The translations under genes and the position numbers were made by a program. A stretch of DNA of 64,000 nt from Armillaria gallica (Eukaryota; Basidiomycota; Agaricomycetes; Agaricales; Physalacriaceae): positions 1,488,001-1,552,000 of the forward strand of contig JBANDB010000004.1 in NCBI GenBank assembly GCA_037576215.1, read 5' to 3'. The notes beneath the pieces were generated by a model, which worked only from the letters and a program-made list of their open reading frames with translations, had not been told where the DNA came from and did not search any database. Positions 32,161 through 45,500 of this stretch are shown piece by piece (the stretch's first letter is position 1; every line of letters starts with the position of its first letter).

Positions 32161-33945
32161 ATGGATGAGAAGGGATGGTACGAGCATTATAAACGGACTG
32201 GCGTAGACAAGAAATTTGAGCATGCCCAGGTAAGCATACAATACCGCAAAAGTACAAGTAGATATGACGTGCTTTAGTATGCAAGGATATATCGCAAGTA
32301 TGAGAGTCTTGCTGAGGTGACCCTCTCCACCTTCAACGAGACTGGTCAACCAGAACCGTCTATTCCAGTGCCGAAGCAGCGGTCCTACACAGGTAGGAGG
32401 CCCATCATATCCTCCTCTGTTGCCGAAACTCCCTGTGCAAAGCTCGGTGTTGCTGGGATCTTAGAGAAGCTGAACATTATCCTCAGCACATCATACACCC
32501 TGGAAATGCGTTCCCTAGACTCTGTCCTGGAAGGCTACATTATCAAGGACTACGACTTTGGCACTGCCTTTAGTTATCTTCGCCCATTTTGGTATAATGG
32601 CTTGACCAATGTCAAAGACAAGCTACACACCAGCAAGGCGTTGGATCAGCAGATGAGGCAAGACGTACTTGTAAATAACCAGATCATCAGTCCCCTACTA
32701 CCCCCTCGACGCATCTGGGATCTGTTCAGCAATCGGGTGATGCCATGGTGGGTTGCATGCAAGTATCCATGGGCAATATCACACGTGTGGATGAAAGAAG
32801 AGGATCGCGTGGATGTACATACACCCATCAATGGATACGAATGGCCCATGCCGATGCTGCGGGATGGGAATCTCAATCTGATCCGCATCGAGATGCTGAA
32901 CAACGGCGTGGAGTATGCATGGTTAGATGTGCTCTGTTTGAGACAGGTGGGTGGACGTGGAGAGGACCTGCGTTCGGAGGAGTGGAAGGTGGATGTGTCC
33001 ACCATCGGACAAGTATATCACATGGCATATAGGTGGGTGGTTTGCTACCTCAGTGGGCTGGGTTGTCCTTTTAGTCTGAAGGAAGACGACTTGGAGAGTG
33101 ATAGATATTGGTTCAGATGGGCATGGATGCTTCAGGAGGCCCGACGTGGTATGACTATTGGCGGGGGTACAGGCGATGACAGATTTATTGAAAAGGAAAT
33201 GCAGACAATGGTTGAGAATCGACTATCATTACTGGAGCAGGGTGCCAGTATGCTGGCCATGCCTGTGTTTATTGCCCTGTCAGAGATGCAGATGCGGGTG
33301 TCAATGAATCTTTTGGATAAGGTGGCAGGGATGTCTTATCTGGTGTGCCAGGGTGGAATACCAGCATACTTTGCAGAACAGTCTGAAGAGGATGCTTGGA
33401 TAGAACTGGTCGACAAGATGGCTATACCACCTAGGCAGGACTTGTTCTTCCTGTATCCTCAACCTGGGAATGGAAACATGTTTTGGCGACCATCATGGAA
33501 GCAAGCTATGGATGGGGTGCTGCCGCTGCCACAGCTCAGTGGCCATGATAGTGACTGGCATGGGCTTACAAAGGCGAAAGATGCTGATAGGTGTGATGGA
33601 CCCTGTATAGAATCAGGCTATGTGCAGGGATTGTCCCAAGGATCACCGGAGGAGAACTACCGCCAGGGAGAGTTGATCGTCAAAGATACCACAGGCGCCA
33701 AACACACGTTCAAGATAGTTGCCGATCATCAGCACCCAATACCGGAGGGCTTATATGCCCTCGTAGGCACCCCCTCATATGATCATCGGAAGAGACTCCA
33801 AAAGCCACAATTCTGGGTTGCTGGGCAACAACTTCCGGGACAGATGTTTAAGAAAGTGTCTGTGTTCCAGATCCCAAAGAAGAAGGACATGAAGAAACTT
33901 CACAAACTGGGAGTTACTACAAATACTATAACTTTTCTTGCATGA
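32161..33945 (+). CDS. HET-domain protein, 578 aa
   Basis: Exon 1 is 32161-32229 (23 codons), the intron 32230-32277 (48 nt, GTAAGC...TTTAG) and exon 2 32278-33945 with stop TGA. The start is supported by the same ATG, exon length and intron position in the paralogue at 9988. The HET signature blocks are present in order: AISHVWM (about residue 190), the WLDVLCLRQ block (about 240), then the IGQVYHMAYRWVVCYLSGLG block (about 265-283) and FRWAWMLQEA (about 303). HET domains mediate heterokaryon incompatibility and are thought to act in allorecognition or NLR-like cell death in filamentous fungi, though many agaricomycete members are uncharacterised. Hydrophilic regions flank the domain, and no membrane segment is obvious. 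The gene is uninterrupted, and the region after residue 320 is of unknown function. Confidence 0.85.
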
Positions 33946-35570
33946 GGTGCACTTATCTTTGTGAAGTTTTTTCATAGCACAGATCCCTGACTCCGTTGCA
34001 TGAAGACATCTCCTATAGTTGATGATGAAAGAAATAATACTCTCATCATTTTTTACAGCCTGTTCCTTTTTGCCATGATCATCACATGCGATCTTGATCT
34101 CTAGTTTTGTAGACATCTTCATTATCTGGGCGATCTCAGCACTAATAGCTTCCATCTCTTCATCTCATGTCCCTTTCCTCCACTGGTCGCTATAAGTCAT
34201 GAGCTCCACGGGCTCCCAAATCTTTTTACAGTAATAGCAAAGATATAAAAGTCTGTAATGAGGATAGTATCTGCCTTGTACATGCCGGCGGTAGGTAGCT
34301 TCCCACCTACTGCCAGCAACACTAGAGAAAAGATGAACAAAAACATACCGTTGAATTATGGGATGGCTTTTCACCAAGCTTGCCGCCAAACTAAATCCTT
34401 GAACGACAGATCTAAGTTCATCTATCGTCCATGACGAGGGGCCTGTGTGAAGAAGATGAGTACAAATCACAGCGCCGCGGAACTGCTGGCTTACCTCCTA
34501 GTGCTAAACCATCATCAGAGTTAGGCACCCAAAAGGTTCTGTGAGAGACAGTGAGGAAACGGCCATAGTTGTCTTCTAGTTGCCATAAAGCTGGACATCT
34601 ATCTATTTCCATGTGAATACACTGGTTTCTGTTATTGAGGGTGGATAATGAGGACAAACCTTCATGGTGTGAATAACCTCATCATATGCGCCTGATAGCC
34701 CCATCTATCCGAAACCACTGTGATGAAATAAACATGAATGATAGATCCATCTTGAATTCAAAGGCCATTGATATACCAGTTCATAACAAAATCCGTATCT
34801 CTAAATGGACGGACAACCGTGATGATGTCCAAACCGTGTATCTCGTTGGTCAGCATGATGAAGAGGTCTACGGAGAAGGAGTCAGTCAAGGAACAGAATT
34901 ATCGAAGGGAACGTATGCGAGCAGGAGTTTTTCATCGAGATCTTGTTACTGAGAGATCACTTGTGCCGTCTTTCACATAGGTAGCGACCCACCATGGGAA
35001 AGACCATGATCTCGTTTGAAAAGCAAGTATCCCTCGACACTGACTGTCTGTAAGAATGAGGTCAATGCGATTAACAAATAACGATGGACGAGAACTCATG
35101 GATCTCCACTTTGCCAGCTTCGTACTGTGTGAACGCTACCACACTTTCTACTAAAGGCAACCATCTCAAACTGATGTTTGTCGCTTGTATTCACCACAAA
35201 GGAGATATTATGGATATTACTGACGTTATTAATGGGAGAATATCCTGGGTGTATTGCATATCCACGAGGGAGACAAAGGAATGGCTAAGGTCGTAGATAT
35301 CGGGACAAGGATGTCCAATCAAGCACCCACCTAGTATTTTGTCTTCGATCAGTATACAACATTTATGAACTGACTGTGCAAAGCGTAATACTGTCCGAAA
35401 ATGCCCAGGTAGCAGATCGAAAAGAGAACTCTATTTGAAGATTTCAATTGGCTGGTCAAGGTGCAGACAAAATCTCTCACCTGCTTGAGTCTAGTGAATG
35501 GATCAAGAGGATCGTGAGAGGCTGATCACCCTAGATCATCTCACATTGACAGGCCTTATATCCCTTATAG
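33946..35570. repeat. HET-gene 3' flank, the unoccupied paralogous site
   Basis: 34190-34550 matches 10694-11050. At about 34550 the sequence passes without interruption into what in the other copy lies beyond 26659, so this is the empty site for the 552-bp element. Short ORFs on both strands are not convincing. I see no gene. Confidence 0.65.
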
Positions 35571-35655
35571 TTAATTAATTGACTACAGTAGTAGTTTATC
35601 TGTAATGTATTAATGACTGTACATGTAGTCGATGTCTAATTAATTGATACCACTG
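35571..35655. repeat. Small inverted repeat
   Basis: ttaattaattgacta at the left and tagtcgatgtctaattaattga at the right form an imperfect inverted repeat of about 80 bp. It may be a tiny foldback element. Confidence 0.35.
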
Positions 35656-36250
35656 CAGTGACTGGCAGTAGCCATCGGGCTCAGCACTGGGGGGGCGCTC
35701 ACTGGTACGGGTTCTGTGCCCCTCCGCCCATTGTACATACCAAAATAGATCCCTGATAAATGTCTTCCATTGCAATCGCACCCGATATGTTTATGCTAGG
35801 TTCTGGTGTGATAAATATAGCTCTTGTTCCCTGATCACGTATTTTTAGATCCTCATTTGCTTCTTTCAGGATCCTCTCTGCTTGATTTCGGTGTGTCACA
35901 TTGTATTGTCGATGTGAGTGCTATTTCGGTCTGATCGTGTTTCACATCCATCAAATCTTCGTCATTAATCATTCCCTCCTCCGGCTTGATATGTCAGGAT
36001 ATGTTTTCCTGGTATTCCGTGAAATTTCACAGCCCAAATTCAGGCATGGATTTTAGAAATCATATATTCTCCCTAGCCAAAAGACCTGTGATGTCGATGC
36101 TGCTCACTGTAGGGGAAGAAAATCAAGCGAAAATAGTTCTTGGCATGCGTGCTTATGTAATGTTGCCCAAGACACTGCCACAGCCTAGCGACTGCATCCA
36201 CATCCACCACCCATTCAGCTGTCTGGTCTCAAGAGCACCATGCACAGCCT
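35656..36250. other. No gene seen
   Basis: Only short, overlapping frames without recognisable content. Confidence 0.35.
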
Positions 36251-37170
36251 AATACCCTGGACTATGGCCAACACCATGCACGATGTCGACGATATTGAGG
36301 TTCAACATTACCCACTGCCCCAAATACGGCCCCACATCCCCATTCTGACCAACCCAGCTACCCCCACGCTGACATCAAGGCCAATCGCATTCGCAGACTG
36401 ATGGACAGCATATAAACAACAGAAAACGGACTGAGGGATCGAAAATCAGTTGCCATCTGCAAATAGGAGGGGAATATCAACCGGAAGCACAGACAACTAC
36501 GATGACGAACTCGATGATGGCAGCAACAACAGGAGGGACTGGGAAGGCTCTCCAACGATGTGGGTTCCTGCTGTAGAGTATGGCTGGACTGTGGTGGATG
36601 GTCAAGGCCAGAGGGGTGCGAGAGGTCGAGCGGGTAGGTGGGAGCGACATCAGGACCTGATGGCCAACGATGAAGACAATACATGCACCTTTTTTGGAAT
36701 CAACGCAAGACTTCAGGACACACCGAACACATTCAGAACTATGGCTGTGCAACTATCACGACACCCGCCACTACCCACCCCCTCCCCTTCCAACGTCAGA
36801 CTCTAATGCATCATCCAGCCTGTCTACGCACCCTAAATCGGTGCAAATCTCATTCTTTCAGTTGAGGATCACGAATCTGGGGCTTGTTTCCTCCCCCAAT
36901 GCTGCTATTGTTGTGCGCTACTCTCCATCCCGATTCCTGACACCATTCTTACTCTGTATCACCCCCTACAGCTGCCTCACTACCCCCATTTTTGACATGG
37001 GCAAGGCAGCAGCGAGCCATTTTACCATTCCTGAACTCTCGCCTCTGGACGACCTCGCAATTTTACATTTCGATGGCAACAAGATGATCCGACACGCTAT
37101 GGCCATCCTCGATGCCACCCCACTGTGCCCAGCACAACTGTGGGGTTTCTTTTCAAAAACTTTGTTATAT
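36250..37170 (+). repeat. Decayed repeat family, copy a
   Basis: A Pro/Thr/His-rich coding-like sequence with broken frames. It shares the reading 'QNYG-CATITTPATTHP' near 36740 with the minus-strand copy near 42050, and related phrases with copies at 37.9-39.1 and 49.2-50.4 kb. It is probably an old gene or transposon of unknown class. Confidence 0.45.
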
Positions 37171-37925
37171 TCATTACACTAGTTCCATGTATATGTAGCA
37201 AATGTGTTTTTGAACAATTAAACTGGTAAATTCAGCGTCTTTCAGACTTCGCCGAGAAAAACAATCTGAGAACAAATGCCTATGGTATGGGTCGTTAACA
37301 TTTTATGAGGTGGGGAAAAGTATCTAGGAGTATTAAAGTATAGTAGACTGAGATGCAGCTCAACTTTGGTAGCACACAGAGGAATGTATCAGCGAAAATA
37401 CCCTTATTGAATTAATATCATATTAAAATCACTAGGCAGTGACTCGTAGTGAAATGCACAAAAGGTGGCTTCAAAAACTCGGACTTTCCATATGCACATT
37501 TATTAGTAGATCGGGATGGATTGGATGGGTGGTATCAGCAGTACTATATATAAATTTGCATACATGACAATTTTTCTGCAGTTAAAGAAAACACAGAGAT
37601 GCATGGAGGGGGCATCTTATTGAAAAAGTGTCAAAATGTAAGAAAAGTACTATTAAATATCAAATATCTGCTTCCTGTTGCATCCTGGTCTACCCAGTTG
37701 TACATATATATATGATAAACACTCACAATTGAACATCCTGAAAGCTCATGAGATGTCGGAATGAGTAGCTCGAGCAGCAGGCGAATTCCGAGCTCTCGTT
37801 CTGCACACTCGATCACTGCGGTCCGACTAACCAAGCAGAGATCGAGTGGCTGTGCCTCTTCTTTCGTGGCCTTCTGCCACCATCTCAAACATGACGATGC
37901 CCTTTCCATTCATCTGACAGCCCTC
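37171..37925. other. No gene seen
   Basis: AT-rich stretch with short minus-strand frames (37631-37909). Nothing is supported. Confidence 0.35.
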
Positions 37926-39090
37926 TCATGGGCGCAAAAAGGTATGTACTTATTTTTCTTCATACTTGCTATTGTTCTAGATACTTTTTATGCATCCGGC
38001 AGCCCCAAGAGCCCCAGATAGCAACCGTTCCACCCCCCACCCCAGCACGTCAGCCCTCAGACGAGCCAGTACTTCTCATAGCCCTAGGACACCAAAGACA
38101 CCCTTCAGCATTCAATGACGACGACACAATTCCTCAACGACCCCTGCCAATCCAGCAAATATGCCCCCCCTCCCCCCTCCCCATTCCGACCGACTCAGCC
38201 TACCCAGCATCAACATCGAGGGAAATCGCCGTTGAGCACGAGCTTCCTATGCCTCAACAACCTAGAATACTCCTAGGGATTGTTATATCGACCACCATCT
38301 GGGAGTAGGAGCATAATTCCACAGACGAACGACAACGACAACGACGACAAATGCATCAACAACAGCAACAACGACAAAGAGCAGGGCTCGTCATGCTCTG
38401 TTGCTGGGCCATGGGAAGACCTAGGGCAAGACTCACAGGTGCTGCAGGAAATGCAGGAAGGCTGCGGGAGGGTGGGAGGGTCCGGGCAGGAGGCGGGAGG
38501 AAGATCGTGTCGCTGACAGTCAACGGCGGCGACAACAACAATACGCTTGCGGGTATGAATGGACAATTTGAGGGTGCATTGAATGCATCCAGAAATATGG
38601 CTGGGCGACCACCACACCCCTCGCGGCTGCCTACCCCGATCAACATCAAGCTGCCTGTGCCAACAAGGTCACCCATGGACCCCAGACTGGTACATCTCCC
38701 GTTATTTGAGTAGGGGATCACAATTCTGTAGTTGTTTTTCTTTCTGGACATCGTCATCACTGTACGCCCGCCCACCATCCTGATGCCCGCCTTTCAGACC
38801 CTGTATCACCCCTTACAGCCATGCCGCTTTTGTAATGACTTCACTTTCAGCAACATGGAATACAGTGGTAAAGTCCTTTTTTCTTTTTGCTGGATTGGCC
38901 CTTCATCGCTGTCAAACAGCCGTTGACATCGCCCGGTCGTCTTTTTGGCGCTCCACCTGCTGGCTATCACTCCCAATTCTCAAGCAGCCTTCTCTTTCAA
39001 CAGCGAGGGTATCAATGCTACCAATGATAGCGTGCATGACCCCACCCCCCGCGCCTACATCCCCCATGCACGACGACGGGCTTTTTTTTT
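37926..39090 (+). repeat. Decayed repeat family, copy b
   Basis: It opens with the phrase ggcagccccaagagccccag (37998), repeated exactly at 49349 in copy d. The following 1.1 kb has the same Pro-rich, polyasparagine/polyaspartate-like character (cgacaacgacaacgacgac near 38330). Frames are broken. Confidence 0.5.
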
Positions 39091-39147
39091 AGGCTAATTT
39101 TTCCGCTGAATAACTGGATATATTGTATGCATTAACCTTTCTTTGTA

Positions 39148-39225
39148 TGGCTCTGTGGTCTAACTGGTGTTACTGTTCGCTCTATATCGTGCCTGTGAAG
39201 ATTTTAGTTTGAACCCTGGTAGTGT
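39148..39225 (+). ncRNA. tRNA-like sequence with A and B boxes (SINE head or tRNA relic)
   Basis: TGGTCTAACTGG at 39156-39167 fits an RNA polymerase III A box, and AGTTTGAACCC at 39206-39216 fits a B box, at a tRNA-like spacing. The acceptor ends (GGCTCTG at 39149, then TAGTGT) do not pair well, so a functional tRNA is unlikely. A SINE-type promoter or a pseudogene is more plausible. Confidence 0.35.
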
Positions 39226-40800
39226 AAAATTTTTCTTCCAATCCAGTGCGTTTACGAGTAGAAAAAATGTAATCCTGTTGATAGAGCTACGGTGGATCTA
39301 GATCCTGTAACAATAGATCTTCGTTTTGCGGCAGGTCAAAAAAAAACATGTTAGAAATAATAGAAAACGACATTGAAGAAATGTCAGAGTGGTGAAAAAA
39401 CATGAAAAAAAACATATGGCAGGACTGACACGGAAAAAGGGAAGACATATGGAGGAAAACATGCGAACCTGGTCATCTCCGGAGGAGGGTGGACAACGGG
39501 TGACAGCGACATCAAAGGTGAACAAAAATAACTTCCGCACATGAAAACTGTCAAAAATCACTGAGCTCATATGATCTCACATCCGCGTTGATAAAAGAAG
39601 CTCAGCACATCAAAGAATCAGTGGAAAATTTAGGCCCAATTCAACAGCAAGGTGCTTGAAGGCGGGAGCACACAGACCCATAGTGTCCAGTACATCGAGC
39701 ATGTTGAGGCTGCAACTATACCCCTGATGACAACGTGTGGAGCGTTGTCTGGCCCTATACCCGGCTTGGATTCCTCTGCCAAAAATCCTTTGCAATAGCA
39801 AGGAATAATAGATTGTGCCTATCTACAAGTACAAGGGATTAATACATTACAGCTGTCTTACCGCTACACTGAATAATCTATTACTAGGCTTTTAATGGGT
39901 GACATTGATTCGCCTTCCTGACTTATTGGTAGATTCGTTTGTGGCCCTAAGATGGGAAGTGTGTGGTACTCCTGATATTTTGGTAGTAGAGGTGCCATCA
40001 TCGCTGAAGATATCGACGATCGTCACCCTAGGGAAGTGGCTTGGTGCAGCTGATCCTGGAGGCATGGAATTGGATGACCTCGCCACCGCCTGCGCTAGTA
40101 CGAAGAGAGTTTAGCGGAATGAAGTGAGGACAGTTGATATTTTGCAACATTGGGATACTTGGACATGCGACGACGGGTGCATTTGCTCATAGTGGGAAGC
40201 AGGGTACTGATAGGCCTGCCTGGCATACACCTCTGAAAATCGCATATAAAGTTCACTGTAATTTAATTCAAGCAAGTTTATCTACCTACAATAAGTAAGA
40301 AACCAGCAGTAAGTACTTAGCCGAAGTGGGCTGTTGAGACCACGGCAGGTACGAGTCCGACCTTTGAAGTCCGATCCCTCTTGGCCATGCTCTTCGTGCA
40401 GCAAAAATATTACCACCCTGGGACGTGCCTAAGGTGGTAATTCTTTCAATACCAGGACCCCGTCTCCCACTGTATTGTATTCTACCTTTCTCTTCCTCCT
40501 TTTGGAAATTTTGCCTCCAGTCTGTAATCCATTCCTCATGCATTAAGACTGCAAAAAAAGTCAAATTCAGCTATCTATGAACAAGCACTGACTACATATT
40601 CCTACGTCCAAGTCTCACTGTCCATGGGATTTCTGCTGAAAACCGATTTCGCCTTCACGCCCTCCAATTGCCAGAATCCGCTTATTTGTGGGAAAATTTT
40701 GCGGGAGGCACCAGATCTGTGTCCCCGTTGTTTCATTCAATTCTACGTGTTGTCGATAGCTTGGAGAGTCTGATCAAGCACAAAAAACTAACTCATGGCA
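39226..40800. other. No gene seen
   Basis: Short frames only, for example 39298-39570 (minus) and 39899-40114 (plus), without recognisable motifs. Confidence 0.35.
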
Positions 40801-40824
40801 AAGTTCTCTCTGCGAAGTGTGGAC

Positions 40825-41490
40825 ACACCACATGGCGCTGACCTCAAGACTTTCAGCTGTGATTAAGTCACAGGAAACTTACTTGGGCTAGACTGTCCTT
40901 CACTTCCAAGTTGACACTGTGGTATTTTGAACCTCAGGTATTGCTTGCCGTAAAGCACCGACCTCAGAAATTATGCAAGTCTTTTGCTCTAGAAATATGC
41001 CCCTGAATGGGCATGAAATCGGTAAGTTTTCCATCAAGATAAAGTGACAGGAAACTCACTTCTGCCCATTTTGCCCTCTACTGGGTTCTGAGACTGTATT
41101 TTGAACATCACTGTTTCCTAACAGAGAAGCTGTAAGTAAACCAGAAGGGATATTATGGAACAAAGCTTACCACCAGAGGTATTATGCGCCACAAGGCGTC
41201 GACCTTGGAAATTTTGGTGCGAAAAAGTCATCCTGAGTCTGTAAAAACCTAGTCAGAATGAACAGTCAGAAAGCGCTAACATGGAATTACCCCACTTGCT
41301 GGACGCTGATCTGGATATACAAAGCCATTGGGACCTCAAAAAACACCAGCAAGGGTGCCGACAAGAGTACCAGGAAGTTAGATGTAACATTCATGAGGTA
41401 TTGCTTGCCGCAAGGCGTCAACCTCCAAATCTTGGGCCTAAAAGGACATCCAAAATCTGCAGAAACCTAGTCAGAATGAACAATTAGAAG
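40825..41490 (+). repeat. Local direct repeats, diverged
   Basis: Units containing ggtattgcttgccg-aa-gc--cgacct recur near 40936, 41180 and 41402. The phrase cctagtcagaatgaaca recurs at 41249 and 41468, and cacaggaaact-act near 40870 and 41048. They look like a degenerate tandem array of units of about 110-230 bp. Confidence 0.5.
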
Positions 41491-41499
41491 CCCTAACAG

Positions 41500-42575
41500 A
41501 GACTGACATTGCTCGCCGGATGGCAGTTCATATACTCGAAGCCATGCGGGACCTCCAGGGTTCAAACATGAAAAAAAAGCCTGCCATTTTATGGGGCATG
41601 GCGGACCGCTGATGCTGTGGGTGCCAATGGGCATGGTGTTGTCAGTGACATAAGGACTGTATTCAACCAAATGAGAGGCGGGATTGGCCTGGTGGGATGC
41701 AAAAAAGGCGGCAGGTTGGTGTCGCCGACAGTTCAATGGTGATTTTGGGGTCGGAGAGGAAAACAATGCTCACCACTCGATTGTGGTTGATAACGGGGAG
41801 GGGAGTGGTGGCGAATGTGGCGACACTGCTGCGAGCGATATGGGTCAAACAGGGCGGGCATCGGCATTGGTGAGCAGGCATACGACAACCACGCCATCGA
41901 GCAATGAAAGTAAACACAGATTCGTAATCCACCACTCAAAGAATGGGAGATGCATGAGTTTGGGGTCCACAGGAGAGCTGGATCATGCAGGGTATTCCAA
42001 TGTTGGATGCAGATGAGGTGGGCAGTGGTAGGGGTTGTGGTGGTCAGAAATTTGTAATAATTGGCGCATTGGGTGCACCCCCAAGTTTGTGCATTGATAC
42101 CCAAAGATACAGAGTCATCGTCGTAGCTGTCTATAGTCAGGGTCCCGATGTTGGTCATGTCCTGCCGCCTGTACCCTCCCACCATCCTGCATTGTCCCTG
42201 CTCGCCTTGCCCCTGTTACAGCCTTGGCACAGATCTTACCATGGCCCTAAGTTATGTTTGCGGTCTTCACATTCTCCCCCGCCGTTGTCGTCGTTGTCGT
42301 CCAGCAGGTTGTTGTTGTTGTTGTTGAATTGCTATCGATAGACATCCTCCGCTGGCAGATGGAAATTGATAACGGATTTTCCAGGCTGATTTGCTGTCTC
42401 AGCGAGTGATGAATATCGCACTGGATGGTGATTGCCCATGATGTTGATGCGGGGCTGCTGGCTGGCTGGGGATGGGGATGGGGGCATATTTGCGACATTG
42501 GAGAATGCCGTTGGGCATCAGCGCCATCATCGTCGAAGGTGGATGATTCCATTGGTTGATTAGGGATGTACACAG
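41500..42575 (-). repeat. Decayed repeat family, copy c (minus orientation)
   Basis: Read on the minus strand, this contains the same Thr/Pro block as copy a (TTTTPTTAH near 42040) and, near 42480, the Pro-rich block of copy b (QICPHPHPQPASSPASTS versus QICPPSPLPIPTDSAYPAST). A tttttcttgttg-type trinucleotide run at 42308-42327 encodes poly-Asn/Thr. All frames are broken. Confidence 0.5.
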
Positions 42576-45500
42576 CATTGCCTCGTACGAGAGTCTGACA
42601 TCTATGAGCAGGGGGTGAGCAGAGTTAAATGCAGGATATCCGGGACTCTTGCAGCCACCAGATGTGTAAATTGAACCTAAAAAGAAGATTAAGTAACAGA
42701 ATGATCAAATACATGCCTTTTCATGCCCACGGAACAGTGATTGGGAGTGGATGGGTCGTCATTGAAGGTGGTGAAAAGGCAAGAAAAAGATCAGCACAGC
42801 CACTAAATCACTGTTCGGTTGATCGGACCATGGCAAGCGGAACAGATGCATGTTGAGCAACACGCATACTCTACTCTATTTCCTCACTCTAAAGCCCCAA
42901 AATTTAGTGGTGTATGCTCTTTGATACAGGTTTTATACAATAGATATGAATGAAACAGCTGTATGCTAGTCTATCTAGCACTATGAATATTATGAAAAAC
43001 TGTCTATAAAAGGGCATTTGTTTGGTTGTATTGAATTCTAAGGTAAAACTTAAAACTAAGGGTCCTGGATTGAAATGTCGCGCATAAGAACGAATCCTTG
43101 TTTTACTCGGACTCGTAACCACTAGCAACAAGAAGGTTCCCCTGGGAATCATAAGCAAGACATGTAAAAACCAAGAATGAAGCATGGGGATTCTACCCAG
43201 TAGCTGATAGTCCAGTCCACCTGGTACAGCCAGATTCAGCTTCCCGGCAGGCACCAATATGTGATCTCCAGATTTTGCAAGTGATCGATCGACCTTGTAG
43301 CCATGGATGAGATAATATCTGCCAAGTAGAGTGTTTATCCTCACCAGGCTGGGTCAGCAAGTATATTAGTCAGTAGTAAAAAGGATTAGTAATAGTGTAT
43401 CAGTAGGCTAGTATAAATACAGGTCATGTATCTAGTGGGGAATCAGGTTTCTGACCCCTGGAACGCTACCAGGCGAATAGTACAGGTTTAATTAGTTAAG
43501 AGCTTCAAGTCATAGACTCACCTGGAATAGAAAGTTTGTGACCTGGTCACTCCATGTGTGCAAGAACTGATAAGCAAGCAAACAGTATTAAGCTAGAAAC
43601 AGAAAGTCAGACCCGAGAAACAGTTCAGAACCAGTCAGTGTGTTTTAAGTCGCAACCAGGTGCAAAGTATCAGTATTGAAACTGCATCAGGCAGTTATTC
43701 TGTATCAGTTTAAGTTTGTGTTCAGTAACACATTGAACTTAGAGTGGACATCACAATATATTCTTTATACAAATCATATTCATTGCACCCAGAACTTGTA
43801 AACTACAGTACAAAGCATCATAACCTGGTATAACGTACCTCCCTTCAAACCACAATTACTGAGTGTTTGTGTGGTGTTTAGTGTGTAGCACTTTGCATTC
43901 ATTTAGGCACTCAGCACCTTTCAGTACAATATAAATTAGGGAATTTTCATGTCCAGGCTATGATGCAGTGAGATGGAGGAGGTTAAACAGGAATGAAGTG
44001 TATGCACCATGGACCTGGTACCATAACTATCTTGCCCATAACATCTCACACAAAAATGGTATTCTCATTATAAAGTGCCAGCTACACGACCTCGAACCAT
44101 GATAAAACTGCTGTCTGGATATCTGGGGGAGGTGATGAGTATTACTGCAGAAATACATGAATAGTGGCACACACATGTCAGATACTTCACAGAGATGATA
44201 ATGGACTCAATCAAACAGTGACCAATTCCAGCTTTCGATGACAAGCCTGACAGTTTCGTGGTTCTGATTTATGTGTGAGTCTGTATTGAGGAAGGAAATG
44301 CCTCCAAAGGTGGTGTATAGCACATGTAAAGAATTCCACGAACTGAGTGTTGAAATGGTGCTATCCAGTGGGAATGTTTGCTGAGTAATTAAATGTTCAG
44401 GTATGTGTGGTCAGCCAATGCCTTCGAGATAGGAGTGTGCTGTCATGCCTGCAGTGTGTCTAAGGATGTAATTTTGCAAAATTCACATACCTTACATGTT
44501 AGCAAAGCAGAAGCACAGAGAGCAGACTAACAGTGCAAACAGCACGCGAGGAAGCAAGGTCACCAAGGTTGAGAGCTCTATGATAGAAACAGAAGCAATG
44601 GAATTAAAACATAAGGACTTTGTTGTTGCACTGTACCTTATGGGCATGCATGACAATAGGGCTGAAGAGCAAGCTCACTTGCGCAAAACATCTGTCTGCA
44701 GTAGAGAATTCAACTTTGAGTGGGATGTGCTTGTATGCAGGCTGGGACTAATTTAGATAACTACGTTGATAATCTATGATGCGTAGTCCCTGGAGATCTG
44801 GAGAAAAGATATCATGCGCGGGGTAATCAAAAGAACCCTGGGCATGGCCTAGAAACAGACTTCGGCCAATGGGAATAGCGAGCGGACTCGAAATCCAAAG
44901 CATTCCTTGGTTACTGAGTCTAGAATATGACACTGTCACCTTCAGAGCAGAACTGAAAGCTGAATATGAGGTGTGATCGGTGATCAAGGATTAAGCATCC
45001 ATTGAGTACAAGTCAGTGAGCTACTCTGCTGCTAGGGCAAATGACGTTGACATTGCTTAGCCCTTTGAGGATACTAAAAGGAGGCCCAAGCAGTGCTCTG
45101 CCAAGAGTGTTGCACCAGTTCAGACAAAGAATTATTGGCTGACAAAGAAAGTAAATTACTAAAAGACCATTTGTAATAATCAATTTCCCATAGTATAAGT
45201 AGGTAGAATTTCACATAGTAAAGCAAGATACCTACCCCCCATGTACAGTAATAAAGTTTCAGTTTGGATCTGGACTTGTTGTGACACGTAAGAGTTAGTA
45301 GCTTTGAGCCTCATCTAGAATGCAAGTTTAGTGAGCTCACAGAGAAAAATAGAACAAGAGAAACATTTTGAATAAAAACTTCGGTTTACTTGAGATAAGA
45401 AAGAGATTTGGGGGCAGTGATGCTGTGCCCATCTTGAGAGTTTGCTGAGATAAATCTGAGAGAAAAGCTCTGTTTCTTTTTCTGGTTCAGTATAAAAAGA

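Noticed and set aside
36450..36806. 118-codon plus-strand ORF and its overlapping minus ORFs as genes
   Set aside because: Overlapping open frames on both strands in low-complexity sequence, with related copies broken differently. It is better explained as a decayed repeat.
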